The notes: generated from the letters alone by a model not told the origin. A stretch of DNA of 17,643 bases from Nitrososphaeraceae archaeon (GCA_025922755.1 JAICHE010000004.1:1-17643); one strand, 5' to 3'; positions 1-7,495 are shown, counted from the first letter of the stretch. Numbers and translations: made by a program.

Positions 1-1352
1 AGATAATAATTTTTGGACCCATATTGATTTTTAATAAATCCTGATCTTGCAATACCATCGCCATGTTCTCCTGTTATGGTCCCTCCAAGTTTTAGAACTT
101 GCTCAAAGTATGTTCTTGCAATTTTGTCTAACATTTTTAATTTTTTTCGACAAGAGATAATTCTTACATGTATGTTGCCATTTCCTGCATGCCCATACAT
201 CACAGTATCGGTGTGAAATTTTTTATTTATTTTTTCAATGATTAAAAATAACTCTCCTAGCTTTTCTAATGGAACTGCTGCATCCTCAATAATATGAGGG
301 ACTATATCTTTTGGTTTTATTGATTTTAGGCTATACGATAGTGCCAAATCTCTATATTTCCACCATTTTTCAATTTCTTTTTTTGTGTTGACTGCCTTTA
401 CAATTTTTCCTTTTATCAAATTTTCAAATTTATTTTTTATATTGTTGAGATTAGAATCATATTCTACAAAAAGTACACAGTTTGTTTTTTTTCTAAATTT
501 AAAATCAATATTTTCAAGAGTTTTGTCATCTACAAACTCTATTGCAGAAGGTTTTGTGTTTTTAATTTTCAAACAATCTTCTGCTGCTTTTTGAGGTGAT
601 TGATATCCAACAACAAAGAGAACTCGGCTTTGTGGAATGTCTGATATCTTAATCTTGGCCGATACTATTATTCCCAAGGTTCCTTCTGATCCCGCTAATG
701 TTTTATGCGTATCTTTGAGAGAATTTATACAATCTAACCTATATCCACAGGAGTTTTTGGACACTTTAGGAAATTTTCTCTTTTCAATTTGATTTGTAAC
801 CTGCAAAATTTTTTTTCCAAATTTTTTATCCTTTGGAAGAGTTATTTTTTCACCTTTTCCATTAACAAAGGTAATTTCTTCAAGATTGTCAATTGTGCTA
901 CCGTATTTCAAAGTTCTACTTCCACTTGCATTATTTCCTATTATTCCACCCATTGAACAATAAGGCCCAATTGATGGATTTGGAGGGAAAAATTTTTTTT
1001 CCTTTGCTAATATTTTGTCTAACTCTCCTTTGATAACTCCAGGACCAATTACAGCAAAATTTCTTTTAATTTTGACAGATTTAAGTTCCCTCAAATCTAT
1101 GATGATTCCTTTGTTTAATGCACTACCTACTAATCCAGTTCCTGTCCCTCTAACTGTTATAGGAATTTTATTTTTATTTGCAAATTTTACTGCTATTATA
1201 ACATCCTCTTCTGTTTTTGGAATGACTACTACTTTGGGAATGATTTGATACAGACTTGCATCAACAGAATAAAAATTTAAGATTTCTTTATCCCATAAAA
1301 CTTCACCGGATATCGAATCCACTAAGGATCTTCTAATTTCTGATGTTTTCAT
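1..1352 (-). CDS. GlcD/D-lactate dehydrogenase-type FAD-linked oxidase (partial, C-terminus beyond left edge)
   Basis: The gene starts at ATG 1352 on the minus strand and stays open to base 1, giving about 450 codons. Visible motifs fit the PCMH-type FAD-binding domain: RGTGTGLVGSAL near residues 64-75, then GGIIGNNASGSRTLKYG and a KNSCGYRL segment. The FAD-oxidase C-terminal domain follows, with HAGNGNIHVR and GEHGDGIARSGFI just before the edge. The family oxidises 2-hydroxy acids such as glycolate or D-lactate and passes electrons to quinone or a partner protein. The substrate cannot be read from the sequence. Archaeal relatives can carry an extra Fe-S (GlpC-like) domain, which would lie outside the window. 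Only 5 nt separate it from the stop of the upstream HD-domain gene, so the two are probably one operon. Confidence 0.9.
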   Translation of the reverse strand, partial: MKTSEIRRSLVDSISGEVLWDKEILNFYSVDASLYQIIPKVVVIPKTEEDVIIAVKFANKNKIPITVRGTGTGLVGSALNKGIIIDLRELKSVKIKRNFAVIGPGVIKGELDKILAKEKKFFPPNPSIGPYCSMGGIIGNNASGSRTLKYGSTIDNLEEITFVNGKGEKITLPKDKKFGKKILQVTNQIEKRKFPKVSKNSCGYRLDCINSLKDTHKTLAGSEGTLGIIVSAKIKISDIPQSRVLFVVGYQSPQKAAEDCLKIKNTKPSAIEFVDDKTLENIDFKFRKKTNCVLFVEYDSNLNNIKNKFENLIKGKIVKAVNTKKEIEKWWKYRDLALSYSLKSIKPKDIVPHIIEDAAVPLEKLGELFLIIEKINKKFHTDTVMYGHAGNGNIHVRIISCRKKLKMLDKIARTYFEQVLKLGGTITGEHGDGIARSGFIKNQYGSKNYY

Positions 1353-1357
1353 TTGTT

Positions 1358-2680
1358 TTATAGTCTAATTCTATAGTAATCCCATCTTTCAGGATCAAAA
1401 AGGGTTACAAATTCTGCTTTTTCTTTATCTACTCTTGCTCTAATTACATCTCTTAGCGCAAAACTAGTTAAAAATTTGAATTTCATTGCATTTGCTTGCA
1501 TGATAAACATATGTCTCATTTCACTTCCTCCTTTCAATCCCCAATAACCCATCCTCAAGGCAAGGGGTTCAAGAAAAATAGTATTGCCGTATCCGTAATT
1601 TTCATCCCTTATTTCTGGTCTTAGGTGATATGTTTCAAGTGGTCCGCCTTTTGCAAATCCGATAATTTCACCTTGACAATCATTTAATCGCAAAGTGTTC
1701 AATAAGACCTCTGGGTCTTTTACGGATTCGTCGAATTTGTCCCTCGAAAACTGAAGTGGCTTTGGTAGTTCGTGGAAAATTGAATACAGTGTTTTGATAA
1801 AATTTGGGTCTTTTCTTGTTTGCATGCTTTCAATAGTTGGAACCAACTTCAAATTTTCATATGAATAATTTGCTTGAATAGAAATTTCTTGCTGTCTGAT
1901 GTTCATAAAAGATAAAACTGTGTCAAAGAAATTTCTTCTCATATGTTTTGGAAGGGATTTTAAAATTAATCTGCACATTTCAGTTTCTCTGTTCAGTAAT
2001 TCTTCAAAATAAGCAACTGAGCTTCGAACAATCAAAGATGGTCTCCAAGCTAATGCATGTGCATTCATTTTTGCCATTTCCATTGCTTTGGAAAAATTTC
2101 CTAATGTATATCCGCTAACCCTATCTACTACTGAAAGATACCATCCAAGGTATCTTATGTGTTCTTGATATTCTTCATTATTTTTTGTTAACTCTGATTT
2201 TTTAAAACAGTCTTGAATTTGTCTTTCGGCATTTTCTTTTAATTTTCCACTCCATGGATAGGTTGTTCTTAGAATTAACACTTTGATGATTTCCAAATCT
2301 AAACCAGCTGTGTCTAAGAGTTGTCGTAATTTTCTATCCATTGAAATAAATTTCAATACACTTTCTTCGTGTGGTTTATCTACACTTTTTTGAGGATCAA
2401 AATCGTGAAATAGTGCAGAAGCGTAAAGGTACTTTAAATCATCTTTTGAAAAAGTATCTGAAATATGATTCATGTTTGCTGCCAATAATGCAACATAAGT
2501 CACCTCTAACTCGTGATTGATATTATGATAACCATAATAATCCGCACCTAATCCTTGGGTCTCAAAGAGCTCTATCGTATAATCCAACATTTCAGAATAG
2601 CAATCTTCATCTAACCCGCTTTCTACGATTAAACTCAAAATTTCATTTCTTAAAGCGTGAGGATTAGCAAATTCTTGCAA
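1358..2680 (-). CDS. HD-domain protein with GNAT-like acyltransferase C-terminus
   Basis: This is a 440-residue protein. The N-terminal half carries an HD-type metal phosphohydrolase pattern: His52/His56 in YHNINHELEV, the His92-Asp93 pair in ALFHDFD, and a later Asp186 in SVVDRVSGY. Residues about 300-440 look like a GNAT-type acyltransferase fold. The clues are EIIGFAKGGPLE, a GNTIFLEPLALRMGYWGLKG stretch resembling the acetyl-CoA-binding strand-loop, and an aromatic end, WDYYR. The HD assignment is fairly firm and the GNAT assignment is inference from pattern. The start is TTG; a TATA-like TTTAAAAATA (2701-2710) lies about 25 nt upstream, which supports it and a leaderless mRNA. It is the first gene of a likely operon with the flavin oxidase 5 nt downstream. 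Its substrate is unknown; nucleotide or phosphoester hydrolysis coupled to acyl transfer is a guess. Confidence 0.8.
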   Translation of the reverse strand: MQEFANPHALRNEILSLIVESGLDEDCYSEMLDYTIELFETQGLGADYYGYHNINHELEVTYVALLAANMNHISDTFSKDDLKYLYASALFHDFDPQKSVDKPHEESVLKFISMDRKLRQLLDTAGLDLEIIKVLILRTTYPWSGKLKENAERQIQDCFKKSELTKNNEEYQEHIRYLGWYLSVVDRVSGYTLGNFSKAMEMAKMNAHALAWRPSLIVRSSVAYFEELLNRETEMCRLILKSLPKHMRRNFFDTVLSFMNIRQQEISIQANYSYENLKLVPTIESMQTRKDPNFIKTLYSIFHELPKPLQFSRDKFDESVKDPEVLLNTLRLNDCQGEIIGFAKGGPLETYHLRPEIRDENYGYGNTIFLEPLALRMGYWGLKGGSEMRHMFIMQANAMKFKFLTSFALRDVIRARVDKEKAEFVTLFDPERWDYYRIRL

Positions 2681-2700
2681 TAAAATAGAATCGGGTTTCT

Positions 2701-2710
2701 TATTTTTAAA
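2701..2710 (-). promoter_or_regulatory. TATA-like element for the HD/GNAT-FAD oxidase operon
   Basis: TTTAAAAATA on the minus strand is centred about 25 nt before TTG 2680. The spacing fits an archaeal TATA box driving a leaderless transcript. Confidence 0.5.
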
Positions 2711-2771
2711 GATGTTTGGGAATTAACGATAAATTTGATAAAATTTTATCTTTTTTAAAATTCTTCTTGCC

Positions 2772-2791
2772 TTGAATCTAGAAAGATTCAA
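2772..2791. promoter_or_regulatory. 8-bp dyad TTGAATCT-AGAA-AGATTCAA
   Basis: This is a perfect 8-bp inverted repeat with a 4-nt spacer (AGAA). Its right end is 26 nt before ATG 2818, at or just upstream of where a TATA box would be expected. It could be an operator in DNA, or a hairpin if transcription starts further upstream, for example from the TTTTTTAAAA stretch near 2751-2760. No protein can be assigned to it. Confidence 0.4.
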
Positions 2792-2817
2792 AAGAATTAC
2801 AAATTTGTTAATGGACA

Positions 2818-3210
2818 ATGGCAGTAAATTTAGATCTTTTAGAGGAACTAATGAAACCCAACTCTAACAGATCCTATTTTTTGCATCTTGATGGAAAAAA
2901 CTTTGAACTTTATGATGTATCAATAACAAACTCTCCTACACCAGTAAATTCGCCTACCACAAGAGGTGGAGTTTACTTTTCTGACAAATTTGCCAATAAG
3001 ATAAAGGGAACAATAAAAGATCTTTCAATTGTTCCACTACTAACAAAAACAATGCTTGGTCCCAACACAGAATTTGGAGAAATAAAAATCACAACCACTC
3101 TTGAATCAAACAATGAAAAAAAAGACATCTCGATTTTTGCAAATTTGACAAACAGCGTTCAGGGACCATCAAAAATTGAACTAAATATGATTATAGTGAA
3201 TCTAGAGTAA
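2818..3210 (+). CDS. Hypothetical protein, 130 aa
   Basis: I do not recognise the family. The 130-residue product has no signal peptide, no membrane segment and no cysteines. It is rich in Thr, Asn, Ser and Lys with alternating hydrophobic residues, for example in the C-terminal KIELNMIIVNLE, suggesting a soluble beta-rich fold. ATG 2818 is the first in-frame start; the ATG at 2811 is in another frame. The gene is convergent with the J-domain gene, whose stop is only 2 nt away. An 8-bp dyad at 2772-2791 sits in its promoter region. It reads as a real gene because it fills its space exactly between divergent and convergent neighbours and has ordinary codon use. Confidence 0.75.
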   Translation: MAVNLDLLEELMKPNSNRSYFLHLDGKNFELYDVSITNSPTPVNSPTTRGGVYFSDKFANKIKGTIKDLSIVPLLTKTMLGPNTEFGEIKITTTLESNNEKKDISIFANLTNSVQGPSKIELNMIIVNLE

Positions 3211-3212
3211 AA

Positions 3213-3776
3213 TTAATCCACGTTTAGGTACTTGTCGTATTTCTCCCTTCTTTCTTTATTTGATAATATTTCGTAAGCTTTGTTAATTTCTGCCATAGAG
3301 TCTTCTGTGGATTTGTCTTTGCTTTTATCCGGGTGTAGTTTTTTTGCAAGTTCACGATATCTTTTTTTAATTTCTTCTTGTGATGCTGTTCTTGAAATTT
3401 CAAGAATCTTGTAATAATCTGGGAGTGTTGATTCTCTTGCAGCCTTTCTAAATCTCTCATCGTCTTCTGACGGTCGTGTGTATGTAAAATCCACATAGTC
3501 GTCGGTCCAATCCGAATGATATTTTTCATAGGTCCTGTCTTTTTTAGATTCAAATTCTTGTTCATCGTATTTGGTCTTTTTCCTAAAAATTAAATCTCTT
3601 GCAATAAACAAAAAAATTCCAACAACCGCAACGGCAAAACCTCCAAACAACATTATTTTTTCTTCAGTGCTCATTGAATACTCTAAATTGGAGCTTGAAT
3701 CTTCCACCTGTGCATACGTGATGTGAAGCATTCCTAAAAATACGAGTGATACAAGAAGTGCAGTTGTTTTTATCAT
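3213..3776 (-). CDS. Membrane-anchored J-domain (DnaJ-like) protein
   Basis: This 187-residue protein has a cleavable-looking signal peptide (residues 1-22, ending near ITYAQ). One transmembrane helix spans about 41-58 and is followed by the basic RKK, so the rest should be cytoplasmic. An acidic/basic linker leads to a C-terminal J domain at about 120-184, with YYKILEISRTASQEEIKKRY and the essential HPD tripeptide at 148-150. J domains stimulate the ATPase of DnaK/Hsp70; this one lacks the G/F, zinc-finger and substrate-binding regions of true DnaJ, so it probably recruits Hsp70 to the membrane. It starts 9 nt after the stop of the Lrp/AsnC regulator, so the two are probably cotranscribed. 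Confidence 0.88.
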   Translation of the reverse strand: MIKTTALLVSLVFLGMLHITYAQVEDSSSNLEYSMSTEEKIMLFGGFAVAVVGIFLFIARDLIFRKKTKYDEQEFESKKDRTYEKYHSDWTDDYVDFTYTRPSEDDERFRKAARESTLPDYYKILEISRTASQEEIKKRYRELAKKLHPDKSKDKSTEDSMAEINKAYEILSNKERREKYDKYLNVD

Positions 3777-3785
3777 TTGAATTAC

Positions 3786-4226
3786 CTAAGTCAACCTAAA
3801 ATCTTCTTTAGCCGTATTTAGAACTACGTGCGTAATGGTATTTTCAACATTTGCCATAGTTGACAATGACTTCACAAAACGACTCAATTCATCTCTTTCC
3901 TTAAATTTGGCCACTATTATTGCATCGGTGCTTCCCGTAGTATCGTATACGCAACAGACATTATCTATTTTTGATAGTTTTTCTTCTAAATCCACAACAT
4001 TTTTTTTTGCAACAATTTCTATTATTGCTGTGATTTCATATCCTACTTTTTCATGATCAATTAACACTGTGTACCCTTTGATTATTTTCTCACTTTCCAA
4101 TTTTTTTATCTTTGATAGAACTGTAACTGTCGATATTCCAATCTTGAGAGCAAGTTGTCTCGCTGAAATACGTGCATCCTTCATTAAATTTTTTATAATT
4201 TTTTCATCTGTTTTATCCAAATTCAT
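3786..4226 (-). CDS. Lrp/AsnC-family transcriptional regulator
   Basis: This is a 146-residue protein from ATG 4226. The N-terminal winged helix-turn-helix begins with the family signature LDKTDEKIIKNL, followed by ARISARQLALKIGIS and a recognition helix TVTVLSKIKKLE. The C-terminal half (about 60-140) is a RAM/AsnC ligand-binding domain containing VCCVYDTTGSTDAIIVAKF. Such proteins form octamers or dimers and respond to amino acids or other small ligands. A TTG at 4235 would add three residues. I prefer ATG because the TATA-like TTTAAAT (4251-4257) lies 28 nt before it, which would put transcription start downstream of the TTG. It is the first gene of a pair with the membrane J-domain protein. 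Its ligand is unknown. Confidence 0.92.
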   Translation of the reverse strand: MNLDKTDEKIIKNLMKDARISARQLALKIGISTVTVLSKIKKLESEKIIKGYTVLIDHEKVGYEITAIIEIVAKKNVVDLEEKLSKIDNVCCVYDTTGSTDAIIVAKFKERDELSRFVKSLSTMANVENTITHVVLNTAKEDFRLT

Positions 4227-4250
4227 TGTTTTCAATATTGGGAAAATGGA

Positions 4251-4259
4251 TTTAAATTT
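4251..4259 (-). promoter_or_regulatory. TATA-like element for the Lrp/AsnC gene
   Basis: TTTAAAT within an AAATTTAAA palindrome, centred about 28 nt before ATG 4226 on the minus strand. It decides between the ATG and an upstream TTG start. Confidence 0.5.
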
Positions 4260-4340
4260 TCATTGAATTAAATCCAAATATTTTGTTGGATAATTTCATT
4301 GGAATTTTAGATTTAAAACAAATGAAAACAAATCAATAAT

Positions 4341-4568
4341 GTGAATGAACTATCCAAAATTGTCTCAAAAGGTGAAGATTTTATGGAAAATGGTCAATAT
4401 GAAGATGCTCTGGCATGCTTTGAGCAAGCTATCCTTCTAAGCCCAGAAGATCCAGATTTGTGGAATTCTAAAGCTTCGGCACTACGAAGTATGGGCAGGT
4501 ATGAAGAAGCCATCGAATGCTTTAACAGATCTTTGGAGATTGATCCAAGAGACAAATACTCTTCTTAG
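4341..4568 (+). CDS. Small tetratricopeptide-repeat (TPR) protein
   Basis: This 75-residue protein consists of about two TPR units: GEDFMENGQYEDALACFEQA with LSPEDPDLW, then KASALRSMGRYEEAIECFNR with LEIDPRD. The Gly-Tyr-Ala pattern and the D-P turn match TPR consensus positions. It is far shorter than typical TPR scaffolds and presumably binds one partner peptide. The start is GTG 4341. ATTTAAAA at 4311-4318 is centred about 26 nt upstream, consistent with a leaderless mRNA; ATG 4384 is a possible later start. It lies just before the TATA-binding protein gene, and a second TPR gene follows that one. Confidence 0.82.
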   Translation: MNELSKIVSKGEDFMENGQYEDALACFEQAILLSPEDPDLWNSKASALRSMGRYEEAIECFNRSLEIDPRDKYSS

Positions 4569-4573
4569 ATTTA

Positions 4574-4611
4574 GGCAGTCATTCAGTTCATAATTACGGA
4601 TCTTGATTGCC
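4574..4611 (+). other. Weak 8-bp stem in the TPR-tbp intergenic region
   Basis: GGCAGTCA (4574-4581) can pair with TGATTGCC (4604-4611), including one G-U pair, around a 22-nt loop. It lies 6 nt after the TPR gene stop, so it may be a 3'-end hairpin. The evidence is thin. Confidence 0.2.
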
Positions 4612-4653
4612 AGATAATACCACTCTATCTAAAAAAATCGATTCTCAAATTTC

Positions 4654-4662
4654 TTTAAATAA
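4654..4662 (+). promoter_or_regulatory. TATA box of the TATA-binding protein gene
   Basis: TTTAAATAA is centred 26 nt before GTG 4684. It is a textbook archaeal TATA box, and its spacing supports the GTG start and a leaderless mRNA. It offers an obvious route to autoregulation by TBP level, but that is inference. Confidence 0.6.
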
Positions 4663-4683
4663 GGTTTATTCAACACACAACCT

Positions 4684-5244
4684 GTGACATTCACAACTCC
4701 AATAATTGAAATTGTAAATGTTGTGGCATCTGCTACCATTGACCAAAAATTAGATCTGAATAAAATTCAAGAAAAATTCCCTGATGTGGAGTACAACCCA
4801 GACCAATTTCCTGGGGCTGTATTTCGATTAAAATCTCCCAAAACTGCAACCCTTCTCTTTAGAACCGGCAAGATGGTATGTACTGGTTCAAAATCTGAGG
4901 AGCTTGCAAGAAAAGCAGTAAAGTCGGTGGTGGAAAAATTACGCAAGGGAAAAATCCCTATTAAAAAAGACGCTGAGGTCACCGTTCAAAATATCGTTTC
5001 TTCAATTAATTTGGGGGGTAAGGTCCATCTAGAAAAAGCAGCGAGAACAATCCCTCGAAGTATGTATGAGCCTGAACAATTCCCTGGACTCATCCATAGG
5101 ATGATTGATCCAAAAACTGTGATTTTGATATTTTCTTCAGGAAAGCTTGTTTGCACTGGTGCCAAGACAGAAAAGGATGTTTATCGATCTGTAAACAATT
5201 TACACAGCCTTCTTGAAGAAAAAGACTTGATGCTTTATGATTAA
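4684..5244 (+). CDS. tbp: TATA-box-binding protein (TBP)
   Basis: This 186-residue protein shows the two imperfect direct repeats of TBP. Repeat 1 is at about 5-92 with NPDQFPGAVFRL, LLFRTGKMVCTGSKSEE and a helix. Repeat 2 is at about 96-184 with EPEQFPGLIHRM, LIFSSGKLVCTGAKTE and a helix. It binds the minor groove of TATA elements and, with TFB, recruits archaeal RNA polymerase. Its length is normal for archaeal TBP. The start is GTG 4684, supported by the TATA box 26 nt upstream. It is flanked by two TPR genes, each with its own TATA element, so no operon is implied. Confidence 0.97.
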   Translation: MTFTTPIIEIVNVVASATIDQKLDLNKIQEKFPDVEYNPDQFPGAVFRLKSPKTATLLFRTGKMVCTGSKSEELARKAVKSVVEKLRKGKIPIKKDAEVTVQNIVSSINLGGKVHLEKAARTIPRSMYEPEQFPGLIHRMIDPKTVILIFSSGKLVCTGAKTEKDVYRSVNNLHSLLEEKDLMLYD

Positions 5245-5322
5245 TCTTGTCTTTTAATATACCTCTTTGAATGGATTTATTAAAAACCCAAAAAAATTCT
5301 AGAAATTAACTATCTGTTAATC

Positions 5323-5330
5323 TATATTAT
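5323..5330 (+). promoter_or_regulatory. TATA-like element for the second TPR gene
   Basis: TATATTAT is centred about 28 nt before TTG 5355, supporting that start over the in-frame ATG 5376. Confidence 0.45.
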
Positions 5331-5354
5331 TAACAAAGTATTATCAAAAACAAA

Positions 5355-5843
5355 TTGGATAAAGATACAGAAATAATGCTTGCTCAGGCTTTTGAATTAT
5401 GTGAAGATGGGAATTATTTAGAAGCCCTCAAACTATACGATTCGGTAATAAAGAAAAATCCAAAAAACATCAAGGCTATCATAGACAAAGCTGTAACTCT
5501 TCAAAACATTGGAAGACTCAAACAATCCATCAAACTTTATGATAAAGCCATTCAAATTGATCCTTCAAACATAGATGCCCTAGTCAATAAAGGATCGGCA
5601 TTACATACAATTGAAAATTACAACGAAGCAATTTCTTGTTATGATTCTGCAATAAAACTTGATAAAAAATGTGCAATGGCTTTAGCATACAAAGGTCTTT
5701 CTTTAGGCGAGTTGGGACACCTTGAGGATGCCATAAAGCACTTCAAAAAAGCCTTAGATATCGATAAAGATTATGATCTTGCAAATGTTAGTAAAAAACT
5801 AGCCCAAGAAATGCTAAAAGAATCAAAATCTAAAAAACTGTAA
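5355..5843 (+). CDS. Tetratricopeptide-repeat (TPR) protein
   Basis: This 162-residue protein is built almost wholly of TPR units of 34 residues, about four in a row. They include EDGNYLEALKLYDSVIKKNP, NIGRLKQSIKLYDKAIQIDP, TIENYNEAISCYDSAIKLDK and ELGHLEDAIKHFKKALDIDK. The tail is lysine-rich (KESKSKKL). TPR arrays are protein-docking scaffolds; no catalytic domain is visible. The start is TTG 5355 by TATA spacing; ATG 5376 would remove seven residues. Its 3' end overlaps the convergent C2H2 zinc-finger gene by 14 nt, so the two transcripts would be antisense at their ends. Confidence 0.88.
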   Translation: MDKDTEIMLAQAFELCEDGNYLEALKLYDSVIKKNPKNIKAIIDKAVTLQNIGRLKQSIKLYDKAIQIDPSNIDALVNKGSALHTIENYNEAISCYDSAIKLDKKCAMALAYKGLSLGELGHLEDAIKHFKKALDIDKDYDLANVSKKLAQEMLKESKSKKL

Positions 5844-6003
5844 CATCCCCTGGTGCTGGTTCCCGTTTTAGATCTTTTTCGTGTGACTCAAAGAAGTCTT
5901 TATGAATACGATTTTGATGTTCTCGCAACTGTTCTATATTTTCAAACCCATCGTGGCACAAATAGCATTTTGGTTTATCTTCATCTTTAAGAGGCATTAC
6001 CAT
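5830..6003 (-). CDS. Small C2H2-type zinc-finger protein (57 aa)
   Basis: The minus strand encodes a 57-residue protein with one zinc-finger pattern: Cys13-x2-Cys16-x12-His29-x4-His34 (CYLCHDGF, then LREHQNRIH). An acidic/basic tail ends PAPGDVTVF. Single C2H2 fingers of this size are common in archaea and likely bind nucleic acid or a protein partner. The start is ATG 6003, with another ATG two codons on. It is divergent from mqnE (63-nt spacer) and overlaps the last 14 nt of the convergent TPR gene. The intact finger spacing and neat fit between neighbours argue that it is real despite its size. Confidence 0.8.
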   Translation of the reverse strand: MVMPLKDEDKPKCYLCHDGFENIEQLREHQNRIHKDFFESHEKDLKREPAPGDVTVF

Positions 6004-6039
6004 GTCTTATGATAATTCATTGATTACTTATTCCTTGAT

Positions 6040-6046
6040 AATTTAT
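6040..6046 (+). promoter_or_regulatory. TATA-like element for mqnE
   Basis: AATTTAT is centred about 24 nt before ATG 6067 in the short divergent spacer shared with the zinc-finger gene. Confidence 0.4.
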
Positions 6047-6066
6047 CGCTTAAGGAATATAACCAG

Positions 6067-7182
6067 ATGAAACTAGAATATCTTATGTTAGATCAACTAG
6101 TAAATGACTCTCAAGCCTTAGACAGAGCATTGTCTGGAGAAGAATTGTCATTTGATGATGGAATGGAATTGATGAATTATGATAATTTACACTTGTTAGG
6201 TGCAGTAGCTGATCAATCAAGAAAAAAACTTGTAGGTGATGAAGTTTCGTTTACTGCGTCTTACTACATGAATTACACGAATGTGTGTGCGGCAAGTTGT
6301 CAAATGTGTGCCTTTTATCGAAAAGATGGAGATGAAGATGCATACACCTTAACTCCTGAGCAAATTGAGCAAAGGGTTGGTATTGCAAAACAAATGGGTG
6401 CAACAGAAGTCCATATTGTTGGTGGATTCCACCCAAAACTTCCACTTGACTATTATGAAGACATGATGAAATTAATTAAAAAAAATCATCCAGAATTAAA
6501 AATAAAAGCACTCACTGCTGCTGAAATTTTCTTTCTATCCAAGCTAACAAAAAACTCTGTTAAAGAAGTTCTTTCCAGGTTAAAAGAATCTGGATTGGAT
6601 TCCTTGCCTGGAGGTGGTGCAGAATTGTTTCATCCAGAAATTAGACCTAAAATTGCTAGAGGAAAATGTACTGGGCAGGAATGGCTTGATACTGTAGAGA
6701 CTGCACACAACATGGGGATAAAGAGCAATGTCACCATGCTTTATGGTCATATAGAAAAACCCGAACATGTAATTGACCACCTCATAAAAATTCGGGAACT
6801 TCAAAAAAAGACTGGAGGATTTATCACATTGATTCCACTGAAATTTAGTTTGGATAATACGGAGCTAGAACAAGAGCATCTGGTAAATAATGAATGCTCT
6901 TCTGTATATGATTTGAGGATAACTGCTGTTTCTCGTTTAATGCTTGCAAATGTGCTAAATAATATTTCTGTATACTGGGTTGCTTATGGTAAAAAATTAG
7001 CACAGGTTGCTTTATCAAATGGCGGCAGTGATTTAGTAGGAACTGCATTTTCAGAAGAAGTTTATCGTGCAGCAGGAAAACCCACGGCATCATCTATTAA
7101 CGAATTAGAAATTATGGTAAAAGAAATCGGTAGAAAACCAATTCAAAGGGATACTTTCTTTAATGTGGTAAACAGATTTTAG
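6067..7182 (+). CDS. mqnE: Aminodeoxyfutalosine synthase (MqnE), radical SAM
   Basis: This 371-residue radical-SAM enzyme has its 4Fe-4S cluster motif C-x3-C-x2-C at Cys74, Cys78 and Cys81 (VCAASCQMCAFY). Downstream motifs match MqnE better than its paralogue MqnC: LPGGGAELFHPEIR, EWLDTVETAHNMGI, TMLYGHIE, LRITAVSRLMLANV and a C-terminal RDTFFNVV. MqnE joins 3-[(1-carboxyvinyl)oxy]benzoate to SAM-derived adenosyl to give aminofutalosine, an early step of the futalosine route to menaquinone. mqnD lies about 1.9 kb away on the opposite strand. The gene is convergent with the MTH1187-type gene, 7 nt apart. Confusion with MqnC is the main alternative. Confidence 0.9.
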   Translation: MKLEYLMLDQLVNDSQALDRALSGEELSFDDGMELMNYDNLHLLGAVADQSRKKLVGDEVSFTASYYMNYTNVCAASCQMCAFYRKDGDEDAYTLTPEQIEQRVGIAKQMGATEVHIVGGFHPKLPLDYYEDMMKLIKKNHPELKIKALTAAEIFFLSKLTKNSVKEVLSRLKESGLDSLPGGGAELFHPEIRPKIARGKCTGQEWLDTVETAHNMGIKSNVTMLYGHIEKPEHVIDHLIKIRELQKKTGGFITLIPLKFSLDNTELEQEHLVNNECSSVYDLRITAVSRLMLANVLNNISVYWVAYGKKLAQVALSNGGSDLVGTAFSEEVYRAAGKPTASSINELEIMVKEIGRKPIQRDTFFNVVNRF

Positions 7183-7189
7183 GAAAATT

Positions 7190-7495
7190 TTATTTTAAAA
7201 ATTTCTTTACTGATTCTAGTTTTTCTTCCATCTTTTTTTCTTTGTCTTTTCTAGAGTCTACTTTGAGAATCACTTCTACTCTATTCACACCAAGATTGTG
7301 GACTACTTCCATCATTGATTTTGCAGCATCATAGATTTTGTCTATATTATCTGATTCCAGAATGGTTCCCATGGGGTTTATCTCGTATCGAATTCCATCT
7401 ATTTTTTGAATTGATTCTATTGCTTTGGCGATGTAAAAACTTGCGCTTGTGTTTCCGGTTCCCATCGGATACACGCTGATTTCTGCATGAATCAT
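7190..7495 (-). CDS. MTH1187/thiamine-binding-type (UPF0045) small protein
   Basis: This 101-residue protein from ATG 7495 begins IHAEISVYPMGTGNTSAS, the hallmark of the MTH1187/YkoF-like family, also called UPF0045 or thiamine-binding. It continues with YEINPMGTILESDN and a GVNRVEVILKVDSRKD strand. Members are ferredoxin-like oligomers, and some bind thiamine or related small molecules. A GTG at 7519 would add eight residues (ending CPYKN). ATG fits the family start better, and the AT-rich TTATTTTAA at 7520-7530 is about 30 nt upstream of it. The C-terminus is a lysine-rich helix. The role in this organism is unknown. Confidence 0.85.
   Translation of the reverse strand: MIHAEISVYPMGTGNTSASFYIAKAIESIQKIDGIRYEINPMGTILESDNIDKIYDAAKSMMEVVHNLGVNRVEVILKVDSRKDKEKKMEEKLESVKKFLK

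Noticed and set aside
385..594. Plus-strand 69-codon open frame
   Set aside because: It lies fully inside the minus-strand FAD-linked oxidase, whose motifs are clear.
1015..1248. Plus-strand 77-codon open frame
   Set aside because: It is antisense to the FAD-binding region of the oxidase and matches no family.
3224..3565. Minus-strand 113-codon frame overlapping the J-domain gene
   Set aside because: It is an out-of-frame shadow; the frame with signal peptide, TM helix and HPD motif is the real one.
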